A stretch of 64,000 nt of DNA from Euglena gracilis (lineage: Eukaryota > Euglenida > Euglenophyceae > Euglenales), in assembly GCA_039621445.1 (NCBI GenBank), contig CP154955.1, positions 36,621,123-36,685,122 on the forward strand, read 5' to 3'. A model generated the notes under the pieces. It made no database searches. It worked only from the letters and a program-made list of their open reading frames with translations, and was not told where the DNA came from. A program made the position numbers and the translations under genes. Positions within the stretch are counted from its first letter, which is position 1. Every line of letters begins with the position of its first letter. Positions 43,312 through 51,771 of this stretch are shown piece after piece.

Positions 43312-44064
43312 TTATTTTGAAGACCTGGGGGGTCCGGGGGGGCCCCCCGTCGCGGGCGCCCGGAACTCCACCGTCAGTGGTCCTGAGGGTACCGCCCCCT
43401 GTGGGGGGGGAAAGACACCTCGGGCTCCGCACTTTTGCCATTGTGAGGCCATGCCTTGCTCGCCGGTGGCGCTGCACGATTGTTCGTTGTGCTGGGTGAG
43501 GTGCCCCCCCCTTTGTGCCGGGTAACGGTTCCACCACTTTTTCCCAAGGGAGAGCTTCAGGCTGAGGAGCAGGGGTGTCTTGAGACTTTTCTTCGGGGTC
43601 TGTGGGTTCAGGGTGATTGCTTCCATCAGGTGGAACGCTGCGTCACGGTCAGGAAGGGCAATGGGGGTTGGGCAGTCCACCCCCCAGGCCAAACTCAAGG
43701 CCATCAACCAAGCTTTCTTGTACTCCAGGTGCTAAGCTTGCACCAAGGGAAGCCGAATGGCGTCCCAAAGTCGTTTTGAAGCTTTTGAAGACGAACAATT
43801 GGCACCGTTCCAAGCCCCGCCAGCAGCCAAGACCGTCGTCGCCAGGTCCAGGCGTGCCGTCAGGTGGGGGGTCAGTGCCTTAGCCAGCTTCACGTCGAAC
43901 AGGAAATATCCCCAAGTAACTTGAGCTCCTGCAATGAGCTTCTGAGCGACCTCCTCAATAGAATTCATCTTCGTAGTTTTGTTGGAGCTTCGAGGACGAT
44001 GTTGTTTCGTACTCCCTCGAGGAAAACCGACCAGGGAGGAAGGGACACCGAGGGCGAAGCACAA
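43312..44064 (-). pseudogene. Remnant of a DIRS-related element, frame interrupted by TAG
   Basis: One minus-strand frame runs from 44064 to 43312 with a single stop at 43732-43734. The protein (EEVAQKLIAGAQVTWGYFLF, then ATTVLAAGGAWNGANCSSSK) is not recognised. A diverged copy of the DIRS terminal sequence lies at 43411-43502 (GACACCTCGGGCTCCGCAC, then TGTGAGGCCATGCCTTGC). It is probably a decayed relative of the adjoining element. Confidence 0.45.
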
Positions 44065-44076
44065 AGACCTTGTGAG
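44009..44076. repeat. DIRS outer 3' end, matched in the internal complementary region
   Basis: 68 bases starting GTACTCCCTCGAGG; the inverted copy at 44300-44367 matches at 66 of 68 positions. Confidence 0.9.
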
Positions 44077-44167
44077 GCCATGCCTTGCTCGCCGGCGGTG
44101 TTGTGTGATTGTTCGTTGCGCTGGGTTAGGAGTCCCTGCTTAGTGCCGCCTCGCCGGAGTTGGCTGA
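44068..44167. repeat. DIRS inverted terminal repeat, 3' side
   Basis: Starts CCTTGTGAGGCCATGCCTTG and ends CCGGAGTTGGCTGA. It matches the complement of 48483-48584 except for one substitution and a short variable patch. Confidence 0.9.
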
Positions 44168-45724
44168 CGATGCTGCTCCGACTTGGCGACGTGGCTTCTT
44201 GTCCCTGGGGGGTGTCCCCCCCCTCTGCCCCCCCTGGCCCCCATTTTCTGACCGAGGGCTTTTGAAGACAAATTTTCTTTTACGGGTGGGGCGGTCGGGC
44301 TCACAAGGTCTTTGTGCTTCACCCTCGGTGTCCCTTCCTCCCTGGTCGGTTTTCATCGAGGGAGTACGAGACACCTCGGGCTCCGCACTTTGCCCTTGTG
44401 AGGCCAGATTGTGCACTGAAATTAGGGGGGCCAGGGCATTTTCCAGGGTACCTTGGGCACCAAGTCGTTGATAGTGGGCTGTAAAAGCCTCCACCCCCCT
44501 CCACTGGCCAATTTCACAAACTTCTTGGGCAGAAAGGCCCAATTTTTTGAGCAAACCAACTCCAGCCCCTCTGGTGGAGTGTGCCCCCCACACCTGGGGT
44601 GGTACCCCATGTTGAGATAAAAAATGTTTGGTTATTGAAGCAATGGTATCAGCACTTATGGCTTTGAAGGGGGGTTTTAGTGAAATCAGAAGGGGACCCC
44701 CAGGCTTTACGTTAAATCGGGTTGCAGCCACATAAGCCATCATTAAATGAAAGGGACTTATCTGTGGGCACTTTGGAAGTGAAACAACTCTCTCCCATTT
44801 ATGGAATTTCTGGCCTTTACGCTTAATTTTAATGTAGGGAGCCTTGCCCAACACACTGGTGGTTCGTTTGATTCTCTCCAAATCAGAAAACCGATATAAA
44901 CAGAGAATTCTGGAGCAAAAAATCAGCTGTGTGCGCAATGTGCATACATCAGATGGAAAGGGGGCTTGGGCCAGCCCCAGGAGGATTGGGAGGGGATCCC
45001 AAAAAGCGCCATGTTTTTCCAGATTTTGATTCCAAAGCCTCTTGTAAGGGGCCAACATGGTGTGGAATCTCAAACCACCAAACCCAGGAATTAAAAGCAT
45101 AGCACTGTAGGCATTACGTGCCTGGGCCTTGGAAAACTGAAATAACTGTACTAAAGCGTCAGCCACTTGGTCAGTTGTGGCTTGAGGGGGGGGTATCCCC
45201 ATTTTGTCCAAAATAACCCATAATAATGCAAAGGAACTCTGATACCGCTTTAAACTGGGGTTTCTCGCCAGGAGATCCTCAATGGATTTATTCTGTATTT
45301 GTTTCCCCTCCAGTATTTTCCTGAGCAAATCATGCAAAGGAGGGGCCATCTGGGGGGTGGCATTTTTTCCCCCCTGCAATTGGTGAACATGCCCTTGTAA
45401 GGGGTGATCTTCAGGCAGGGGGTTCCTGGCACTTTCATCTTTATTAATTGGGGCCACCATGTGGCAGAATCCCAAAAGGGGGTGACCATCAAAACTTTGG
45501 TCTGGGGAAACATTCTCAATCGTGGGAGAAATTTCTGAATGATTGACCAAGGGGGGTTTGCATAAAGTCCCCCCATGTTGTCCAGGGGACATTGGAGGGC
45601 ATCCGCTGCCCTGGCCTCCCAGTGGGGCCACCTGGCCACAAAATTGGGCAGTTGTTTGTTGCCTGGGGAGGCAAATAAGTCTGTTTCCAAATTTATGAAA
45701 CCTTTGAAATGCTGCCTTAGCCAT
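44126..45724 (-). CDS. DIRS tyrosine recombinase
   Basis: A 532-residue frame opening with ATG at 45724. The C-terminal half is a tyrosine recombinase: box I Arg in LYRFSDLERIKR, the HxxR motif in AHSTRGAG, then IGQWRGVEAFTAHYQRL with the Trp and the nucleophilic Tyr. These are the R-HxxR-(H/W)-Y residues that cut and rejoin DNA; in DIRS elements the enzyme inserts the circular DNA copy. The N-terminal 150 residues overlap the RT frame and may not be translated. The frame runs through the internal complementary region to the 3' terminal repeat, and its tail is basic (RKRKF, KKPRR), suiting nuclear import. All catalytic residues are visible. Confidence 0.85.
   Translation of the reverse strand: MAKAAFQRFHKFGNRLICLPRQQTTAQFCGQVAPLGGQGSGCPPMSPGQHGGTLCKPPLVNHSEISPTIENVSPDQSFDGHPLLGFCHMVAPINKDESARNPLPEDHPLQGHVHQLQGGKNATPQMAPPLHDLLRKILEGKQIQNKSIEDLLARNPSLKRYQSSFALLWVILDKMGIPPPQATTDQVADALVQLFQFSKAQARNAYSAMLLIPGFGGLRFHTMLAPYKRLWNQNLEKHGAFWDPLPILLGLAQAPFPSDVCTLRTQLIFCSRILCLYRFSDLERIKRTTSVLGKAPYIKIKRKGQKFHKWERVVSLPKCPQISPFHLMMAYVAATRFNVKPGGPLLISLKPPFKAISADTIASITKHFLSQHGVPPQVWGAHSTRGAGVGLLKKLGLSAQEVCEIGQWRGVEAFTAHYQRLGAQGTLENALAPLISVHNLASQGQSAEPEVSRTPSMKTDQGGRDTEGEAQRPCEPDRPTRKRKFVFKSPRSENGGQGGQRGGTPPRDKKPRRQVGAASSANSGEAALSRDS
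44300..44405. repeat. DIRS internal complementary region
   Basis: 44300-44367 is complementary to the outer 3' end (44009-44076). 44370-44405 (GACACCTCGGGCTCCGCAC and on) is complementary to the outer 5' end (48570-48608). The two abut, forming the template for end-to-end circle closure. Confidence 0.88.
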
Positions 45725-46749
45725 TGAAAGAGCTGGGGGTCCAGTAATCCCCCCTGTCTGACTCCCATCTGCTTATGGGGTCTGCCAAGCATTCCTGTGA
45801 AGGAACCCAATTTACTTGTAGATTCGAACTTTTTTCTATGCACCATTTGAAAAATGGCCTTAGAAGGCTGTTGAAAGGGCTTTCTGCCCCCCCCCCTTTT
45901 GTCAGGTAATAATAGATTACCTGATTGTCCACTGAAAGGGACACTGTTTCCCCAGGTCTGCTGAGACTTTTCACTGTGTTGATGGCTGCACGTAATTCTT
46001 TTACGTTGATATGCAAAATGGAGTTTTCTCTCCAAAACTCCTGGACAATTTCTCCTGTGTGGATGTCCAGCCCCCCCCAGGCATGGGTGCTGCTGTCTGA
46101 ATGCAACTCCCTTGTTGCATTTTGGGGGAAAGGTCTGCCCCCCCCAGGTGTCCAACAGATTTTTTATTTCCCTCAGTTGGGCTTTTATGTCCTTTGAAAT
46201 AGCATGCTTTGAATCCCATGGGGCTGCAGATTTGGTGACCAAAAATTTTGTTAGGGAGTCTGTGAAAGCCCTTAAGAAGGGCAGGGCCATGAGGTTGCAC
46301 CTGATTTGGCCCAAAATGGCAGCTAACTGCCTTTTCGACATGAAATCTTTTTTCACTATTTTTCCCAGCTCCTTTTTTATTGTTTTCACCTTCTGGGGGG
46401 GAATTTGCAATTTTCCCTCTTGGAAATTTAACTGGAAGCCCAAATGGTTTACAACTTGTGTGGGTTCTAGGGCTGATTTTTTGACATTTATTTTGAACCC
46501 TGAATCGATTAGGTCTCTGACAACCTTGTTCAGGTGTTTTTGCAAAATATTTTTGGTGGGGGCAACCAATAAAATGTCGTCCAGGTAAATAAAAACCTGG
46601 ATTCCTTTTTTCCTCCAACGTTTTTCGAATGTCTTCATGACTGACATAAAAATTTGTGGCATCACATTTAGGCCAAAACAGCCTGCTTGGAACTCCCAAG
46701 TTTGTCCCCCCACCTGATGCCTCAGAAAGAGTTTTAAGGTTGGGTTCAC
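45250..46749 (-). CDS. DIRS reverse transcriptase (C-terminal part), RNase H and NPPW domain
   Basis: The frame continues the RT after a frameshift: DAYFHIPVNP, QAGCFGLNVMPQIFMSVM, then YLDDILLVAP with the catalytic YxDD box. RNase H follows (MHSDSSTHAWGGLDI, LHINVKELRAAI, LSVDNQVIYYYL; acidic D, E, D visible). Next is the region ETDLFASPGNKQLPNFVARW, then YANPPWSIIQKFL. The NPPW tetrapeptide and surroundings match the part of DIRS polyproteins usually described as a Dam-like N6-adenine methyltransferase domain. The frame opens at a GTG and has no true start of its own, so it must be reached by frameshift or is broken. Stop at 45250. Confidence 0.85.
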   Translation of the reverse strand: MNPTLKLFLRHQVGGQTWEFQAGCFGLNVMPQIFMSVMKTFEKRWRKKGIQVFIYLDDILLVAPTKNILQKHLNKVVRDLIDSGFKINVKKSALEPTQVVNHLGFQLNFQEGKLQIPPQKVKTIKKELGKIVKKDFMSKRQLAAILGQIRCNLMALPFLRAFTDSLTKFLVTKSAAPWDSKHAISKDIKAQLREIKNLLDTWGGQTFPPKCNKGVAFRQQHPCLGGAGHPHRRNCPGVLERKLHFAYQRKRITCSHQHSEKSQQTWGNSVPFSGQSGNLLLPDKRGGGRKPFQQPSKAIFQMVHRKKFESTSKLGSFTGMLGRPHKQMGVRQGGLLDPQLFQWLRQHFKGFINLETDLFASPGNKQLPNFVARWPHWEARAADALQCPLDNMGGLYANPPWSIIQKFLPRLRMFPQTKVLMVTPFWDSATWWPQLIKMKVPGTPCLKITPYKGMFTNCRGEKMPPPRWPLLCMICSGKYWRGNKYRINPLRISWRETPV

Positions 46750-46771
46750 GGGAATATGAAAATATGCGTCT

Positions 46772-47539
46772 TCAGGTCAGGTTGATTTTGGCTGCCCATT
46801 GGCCTTTCTCCAAAACTGGGAAAATGTTTTGAATGTGATCTAATTTGAAGGCTTTCACAGGGAATTTTTGGTTTATTTCCCTGCAGTCGCTTATGAATCT
46901 CCACTTCGTTTGCCCCCCCTCTGGTTTTGAAATTAAGAACCAGGGAATTAGATGCTGGGTTCCTGAATCCTGAACCCTCTTTATGGTCCCTGATTTTTCG
47001 TAATCCTTAAGTATTTTTTCTGCCTGTTTCAGGTCCAGGTTGGCTCTGGTTTTTGGATGCGTGGACAATTTTGTGGGGTTGACCCAAGGTGGTTGAATGC
47101 CATTTTTTATAAGTTGGCATGTTGCTAGTGGGGCATTTTTCTGCCACCATTTTATACTTTTTTGCAGTCTCTGGTGTAGGGGGGTGTCTCCCCATTTTTC
47201 CTCCATGGAATTTATTTCCCCAATCAATTTGTTTTCTGGGGGTTGGGTGGTGGGTGTTGGACATGGCACCCCTGGTGCCCCTGGGGATTGAACATTCTGT
47301 AAGGGATGCTGGGGGGGTGTGCATGCTCTTCTCAAAGGCTCTCTGTTCCTCCACTTTGTCATTGGTGTTGTCATTTGACATACCATAGGGGCCCTTTTTG
47401 GGTATCCCCCTTGTTTTGGCTTGCCCATGCCATGGGCATTGAACAAGAAATGTGAGGGGGGGTTGCCCCCTTGTCCTCCACTGCCCCTGTGGGGGCATCC
47501 TCCTGGGGCTGCTGTAGTTGATTTATATAAGGTTTGCAC
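46772..47539 (-). CDS. DIRS reverse transcriptase, N-terminal part (frameshifted)
   Basis: Encodes HPKTRANLDLKQAEKILKDY, then TQHLIPWFLISKPEGGQTKW and RFISDCREINQKFPVKAF, the finger and motif-1/2 segment of a DIRS/Ty3-like RT. It stops at AAKINLT just before the expected catalytic-Asp motif. That motif resumes in the next frame at about 46,760 (EDAYFHIPV). The gap is consistent with an extra four bases near 46,762. No separate start is evident. Confidence 0.78.
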   Translation of the reverse strand: MQTLYKSTTAAPGGCPHRGSGGQGGNPPSHFLFNAHGMGKPKQGGYPKRAPMVCQMTTPMTKWRNREPLRRACTPPQHPLQNVQSPGAPGVPCPTPTTQPPENKLIGEINSMEEKWGDTPLHQRLQKSIKWWQKNAPLATCQLIKNGIQPPWVNPTKLSTHPKTRANLDLKQAEKILKDYEKSGTIKRVQDSGTQHLIPWFLISKPEGGQTKWRFISDCREINQKFPVKAFKLDHIQNIFPVLEKGQWAAKINLT

Positions 47540-47540
47540 C

Positions 47541-48363
47541 TTAGCTTCTGGGGGGCCATTTCTGGTCTACCCCTTTGGCCCCCATGGCCTTGTTGATGCA
47601 ATTGGCCTCCCTGGCCTGATAAATGCTGGCCTCCATGGCACTGTGAAAACTGGCCGCCCTGGCCCTGTGAAAATTGGCCGCCCTGGCCCTGTGAAAACTG
47701 GCCACCATGGCCCTGCACTTCTTGGCCACCAGGCCGTGCACATGAAATTGAACAAAATTCTGGCCCATATGGCCTTGGTCTCCCCTCCATGACCTTGGTC
47801 TCCAGCTCCACTGGAAATGTGGGCGGGCTGCTGTGCACCCCTGCTTCCCCTTGGGAGGGGTTGTTGTGTTAGAAAAATTGGGGGGATTTGACAGACCTTT
47901 CCTCCCCCTTCCTGTGGGGAGATGCTTGTGGAATTGGCCTCCATGGCCACCACCTTGTCCTTGATTCCATCTCCTGGCAGCTTGTTGGGCTTGTGGGACA
48001 TGCCCCTGGAATCCTTTGGGTTTCTGTTGACCCATCTGGCTTGATTTTGGGGCCCCAATGCCCAGATGTTTCTGCCCGTATTGGGCTGGTGGTTCCTTCC
48101 TCGTTCTGGTCTTTCTGACCACAGTCCACAGTCCACAGTCCGTGGCCGTCACTGGGTGGGGTTTTTTTCTGGGAATTTTTTGATGAAGGGATCTGGGGGG
48201 AAGGGACGGCCACGGTTCGCCACGTTCTGTCCGCATCTCCAGTTTCTCCAGCTGCTGCGGCGACTGCTGCTCCAGGTAGTTCACGTCGAGTGTTTGATGC
48301 CAATTTCTTCTCCACAGCATTGTTCATTGAAGTCAGATTTGAAATTGATAATTGGCTTGTCAA
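47541..48363 (-). CDS. DIRS gag-like region, Gly/Gln-repeat protein
   Basis: Overlapping minus-strand frames: 48363-47869 opens with ATG and reads TSQLSISNLTSMNNAVEKKL; 48320-47541 and 47838-47371 cover the rest. One frame of 47600-47720 encodes repeats of the type GGQFSQGQ. Composition (Gln, Gly, Pro, Trp, His) is like an RNA-binding gag. The homologous plus-strand copy at 48.9 kb shares the block EL(P/G)..AV..TWR.A, supporting translation of the 48363 frame. It lacks zinc knuckles. Which frames are used is uncertain. Confidence 0.5.
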
Positions 48364-48482
48364 TTGACACTCGTCAGGTTCGTGTCTTTCTGGATATTCT
48401 TATTCTGTCGACTTCTCCTTTTGGTTCTCCTTCGTTAGAGACTCTGTTCCTTTCTTCTGGGTGTCGAAGGGCAAATTAAGAA

Positions 48483-48608
48483 TCAGCCAACTCCGGCGAA
48501 AAAAGGCACTAAGCGGGGACTCCTAACCCAGCGCAACGAACAATCACACAACACCGCCGGCGAGCAAGGCATGGCCTCACAAGGGCAAAGTGCGGAGCCC
48601 GAGGTGTC
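48483..48608. repeat. DIRS inverted terminal repeat, 5' side
   Basis: 48483-48584 is the inverted partner of 44068-44167. 48585-48608 is the unique outer 5' end copied in the internal complementary region. Confidence 0.9.
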
Positions 48609-48901
48609 TGCTTTTGCTGCTGCGACAGGGCTGTAAGGGCTGCAGCACGAAGACACAAACATGAACAGACCGGAAGCGAAGGCGGGATCTCACCAAGGGG
48701 AAGGGCTGAGCACGACCTGACTGTGCCTTTCTTCGCCGGAGTTCGCTGATTCCCAATATTGCCCGTCGACACGGAAGAAGACAGACACTTGAAGAGCAGA
48801 GTTTGAAGAGATCAAGACAATACAATATCAATATTCAGAACCTGTAGAACCCGAAGAGTATCAAATACAAGAATTTTTTTCAAATTTGACATTGGAAGTC
48901 A

Positions 48902-49375
48902 ATGCAGAATGTGGGGAACAAATTGGAATTATCAATTCGACAACCTGGACAAAGTGAGGAGCAAGAAACGCCAGCTGGAGAACTTGGGAATGCGGTTTCC
49001 ACGTGGCGAATGGCCATCACTCCCCCCCACCCCACATCTCACCAGAAGATTTTCAGCAGCAGACAACATCACAAAGTGATGGCCATGGCCCCTGGAAGAC
49101 AGTGGACAAAAAGCCCAGACGACAACGGAAGACACGGGGTACCCAGGGTCAAGGCCCGTTACATTTCAAATTGGGGTACAAGAAACCTTCAAGATTGGCA
49201 GGCCCAGCCCAGAGAGCAAATGCCCCAGCCCAGAGAGCAAATGCCCCCAACCTATCAAGATGGAAAAAGGGACAAGGGGGCCAGTACAACATGGGGAAGC
49301 CAGCAGATGGCCCAGTCTGGAGCAGAATGCCCACAGGAAGGGGCAAAAAAGGTCTGTACCAGCCATCTTTGTTAA
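48902..49375 (+). CDS. Gag-like protein of the partial element (frame 1 of 2)
   Basis: Opens with ATG (MQNVGNKLELSIRQPGQSEE). The block ETPAGELGNAVSTWRMAITP aligns with GDADRTWRTVAVP of the first element's gag-like frame. It contains a direct repeat QPREQMPQPREQMP and ends at 49375; a second frame takes over. Confidence 0.45.
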   Translation: MQNVGNKLELSIRQPGQSEEQETPAGELGNAVSTWRMAITPPHPTSHQKIFSSRQHHKVMAMAPGRQWTKSPDDNGRHGVPRVKARYISNWGTRNLQDWQAQPREQMPQPREQMPPTYQDGKRDKGASTTWGSQQMAQSGAECPQEGAKKVCTSHLC

Positions 49376-49839
49376 ATTCAGCCCACAACCCCATTCCATG
49401 GGGGAAGGGGGAGGCCCAGCAACAGGGCTCCCCCAGATCTCAATTGGGAATGGCAAGGATCCAGCACTACAGCCTCGGCCATGGAGGCCAGAACAAATGG
49501 GGCTTATGCCAAGGTGGCCAATCCAAAGGCTATAGCAGCCATACAAGGGGTGTACCTCCAGAGGCCCCCCAGAAGCTAAAGGGCAGCCCCACAGGGGCTT
49601 TGTATTTAACAAATGCCCAGCCCCAGGAGGAACAGGGGGAAGGGGAAGGACCCCCACAAGTATTTATTCATCAATCTTCAAATCCACCAGAGAAATCAAG
49701 AAGGGGGGGAACCACAGAGGCCCCCCTATGGTATGGATACCAACACCATCGTCATCAAGGAGTCCTGATAGGCAAATCAGGGGCAGTAGGCCCTATGGTA
49801 TGCATTCCAACAACAAGATCCTCCAGAGAGAGAGAGTGA
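49003..49839 (+). CDS. Gag-like protein of the partial element (frame 2)
   Basis: Gly/Gln/Pro-rich frame overlapping the previous one (RSQLGMARIQHYSLGHGGQN, then GLCQGGQSKGYSSH). The GGQ-rich composition resembles the first element's gag region. The true frame structure is not resolved; it may be decayed. Confidence 0.4.
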   Translation: MANGHHSPPPHISPEDFQQQTTSQSDGHGPWKTVDKKPRRQRKTRGTQGQGPLHFKLGYKKPSRLAGPAQRANAPAQRANAPNLSRWKKGQGGQYNMGKPADGPVWSRMPTGRGKKGLYQPSLLNSAHNPIPWGKGEAQQQGSPRSQLGMARIQHYSLGHGGQNKWGLCQGGQSKGYSSHTRGVPPEAPQKLKGSPTGALYLTNAQPQEEQGEGEGPPQVFIHQSSNPPEKSRRGGTTEAPLWYGYQHHRHQGVLIGKSGAVGPMVCIPTTRSSRERE

Positions 49840-50829
49840 GAAGAGAGGATAGTGCATGCACACCCCCCCGGGAAAACTTTCCTTTTCCAAGGGCTCAAGA
49901 CCTAGGGACCCTAAGGGTGCAATTTTCAACACCCCCAAACCAGCCCCCCCAAAATCATCCCAGATCTCGTTCCCCCCAGCCCGGCTACGGAAATCGCGGT
50001 AGGCGCCGCGAGGACCGTGGTTACTCCTCCAGCCGGCAAAAAGTCGGTTTCAAGATATCTTGTTTGGAGGAAGACTCCCCGGGTTCGTGCAGGGAGGGTG
50101 TAGGGGGTGTTGGCCTCACCACTCCCACAACCCCCTGGCGGCTGGCCCTTGGCGCCTGCAGGCCCTGCCACTGGCTGGGATCCATCAATTCACCCAGGGG
50201 GCCTGGCACCCACCTGGGACTTTCCTTGGAACTTTTCATGGTAATCCCACTTCCCAATTCCCAGCGCTGGCACAAATCAAGATACTTCCCAGAACTGAAC
50301 AACCAAAGTCAAACTGAACATGCTGCTTGCCACTGCAAACACAAACACAGACAGAATTTTGTGTAATTCCTAATTCCTCAGCTGGAATCTTAATCTCTTT
50401 CCCAGCGCCCACACTCCCCTCCTTAAAAAGCTGCCCCGGGCAGCTAAACCTGCCTTCAGCAAAAAGGCGCTGGGAGTTTTTTTTTTTTTTTCGTTCACGA
50501 ACACAATCTTGAATGTTTCTTTTTGTCTGTCTGTTTTATTTTTTTTTCTCTGTGGGGCAGGGCGGGGGTCGAAGGCCGACCCTTAGGGGGGTCGGTCTCC
50601 TACAGCAGCAGGGGGGAGCAGCAGGCACCCGCACCGCCTTGGGCCGTTCTGGCGGGGGTTTCCCCCCAGAACAGCCCAAAGATACCCCTTGGGCCGTCAT
50701 CTCTGGAATTTTTTTCTCGTTTTTCCCCTCTTTTTTGCCCTTTTTTGCCCGTCCAGAGATGGGGGTCCAGGGGCTGGTGGGGGTCCTGGGGAGGGGGCTC
50801 GCAGGTGCAGCGGGAGGGGGTTACCGTGG

Positions 50830-51050
50830 GGAGGGCTTCGGCCACAGGCCTGGGAGGGGGGCCCAGCCCACGCCGTCCCGGCGGGCTTCGGCCACAACGC
50901 CTGAGGGCTTCGGCCCAGGCATACGGGAGGGGGACCCAGCCCACACCATCCCGGCGGGCTTCGGCCACAGCTGGTGAGGGCTTCGGCCCAGGGCATGCGG
51001 GAGGGGGACCCAGCCCACACCATCCCAGGCAGGGCTTCGGCCTCAGCCCC
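50830..51050. repeat. Minisatellite of CGGGCTTCGGCC units
   Basis: About three variable units of 60-75 bp, each with GGCTTCGGCC(A/C), GGGAGGGGGACCCAGCCCA and CACCATCCC(G/A)GC. GC content is very high. Confidence 0.8.
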
Positions 51051-51771
51051 TCGGGGCCTCCTTCGCCTTCTGTCGGCGCTCCTTCCTTCTCCTTCCTCTT
51101 GACTTCTCCGGCGAGCCTCCGCCCTCTCCATGCCCCACTGGGGCATCCTGCATCTCGCTTCCTGCATCACCATCTCCAGCATGCACCTCTCGAACATCTC
51201 CTTCCACAGCATTCACATCTCTGGCATTCCGGTCTTTGGCATTCACATCTCTGACATCTCCTTCCTTGGCATTCCCATCTCTGGCATTGCAATCCTTGGC
51301 ATTCCCATCTCTGGCATTGCAATCCTTGGCATTCACATCTCTGGCATTGCAATCCTTGGCATTCCCATCTCTGGCGTTGCAATCCCTGGCATTCCCGTCT
51401 CTGGCATTGCAATCCTTGACATTCACCAGCCTGGCATCAGAGGCCACCCTGCCATGGGCCCTGAGACTGCCAGCAGCAGCTGCTGCTGCACGACTGGCAC
51501 ACCACGAACAGCAACAATGTGCATCAAAACTTGAATAATACTCCATCAGGTTGATGTTCACTCCTGCACTCCAGGCATTCTTGATGATCTCCTGCAGGCA
51601 CATGCCATGCCTGATCCCGGCATGGCGGACAGCCGCCACGTGGCTGGTAGGCATGTTGTTTGACTGGCAGTGTTCAGTTTGTGTAGGGGGTGTATACCGG
51701 GCAAGGCGGGGCGGCCCTGCTGGGTTGGTCAATGTTTCATGTTTCCTTCTCAACATGCAGGAGCTTTCCAC
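51043..51771 (-). CDS. Possible protein with D-x-N-A-(R/K) pentapeptide repeats
   Basis: A 243-codon minus-strand frame. The N-terminal half is varied (SHVAAVRHAGIRHGMCLQEI, then GVNINLMEYYSSFDAHC). The C-terminal half is a run of NARDGNAKDC-type decapeptides from a 30-bp minisatellite, ending in a Lys/Arg-rich tail. The plus strand of the same DNA is also open, and minisatellites commonly keep frames open by chance. The reported start is not ATG; the first ATG is near the MPTSHV segment. Unidentified. Confidence 0.3.
   Translation of the reverse strand: MESSCMLRRKHETLTNPAGPPRLARYTPPTQTEHCQSNNMPTSHVAAVRHAGIRHGMCLQEIIKNAWSAGVNINLMEYYSSFDAHCCCSWCASRAAAAAAGSLRAHGRVASDARLVNVKDCNARDGNARDCNARDGNAKDCNARDVNAKDCNARDGNAKDCNARDGNAKEGDVRDVNAKDRNARDVNAVEGDVREVHAGDGDAGSEMQDAPVGHGEGGGSPEKSRGRRRKERRQKAKEAPRG
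51190..51430. repeat. 30-bp minisatellite
   Basis: Unit ATTC(A/C)CATCTCTGGCATT followed by GCAATCCTTGGC, about eight copies with few changes; the most regular part is 51260-51410. Confidence 0.9.

Larger units (their letters stand above)
44007..48609 (-). mobile_element. DIRS-type tyrosine-recombinase retrotransposon (4.6 kb)
   Basis: Reading right to left: gag-like region, reverse transcriptase, RNase H, NPPW (Dam-like) domain, tyrosine recombinase. The ends carry a 100-bp inverted repeat (48483-48584 against 44068-44167). An internal region (44300-44405) is the exact join of the complements of the two outer ends. This ITR plus internal complementary region is the defining structure of DIRS elements, which copy it to make a circular intermediate that the recombinase inserts. 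Boundaries were taken from where the internal copy stops matching each end. A frameshift in the RT suggests this copy is dead or needs frameshifting. Confidence 0.88.
48610..50370 (+). mobile_element. Second, partial DIRS-related element, head to head
   Basis: From 48730 the sequence TTCGCCGGAGTTCGCTGATT parallels the inner edge of the first element's terminal repeat, then its 5' leader and gag-like region, in the opposite orientation. No RT, RNase H or recombinase follows. After about 49.9 kb the homology I can see stops. It is a truncated or gag-only copy directly abutting the first element. Confidence 0.6.
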
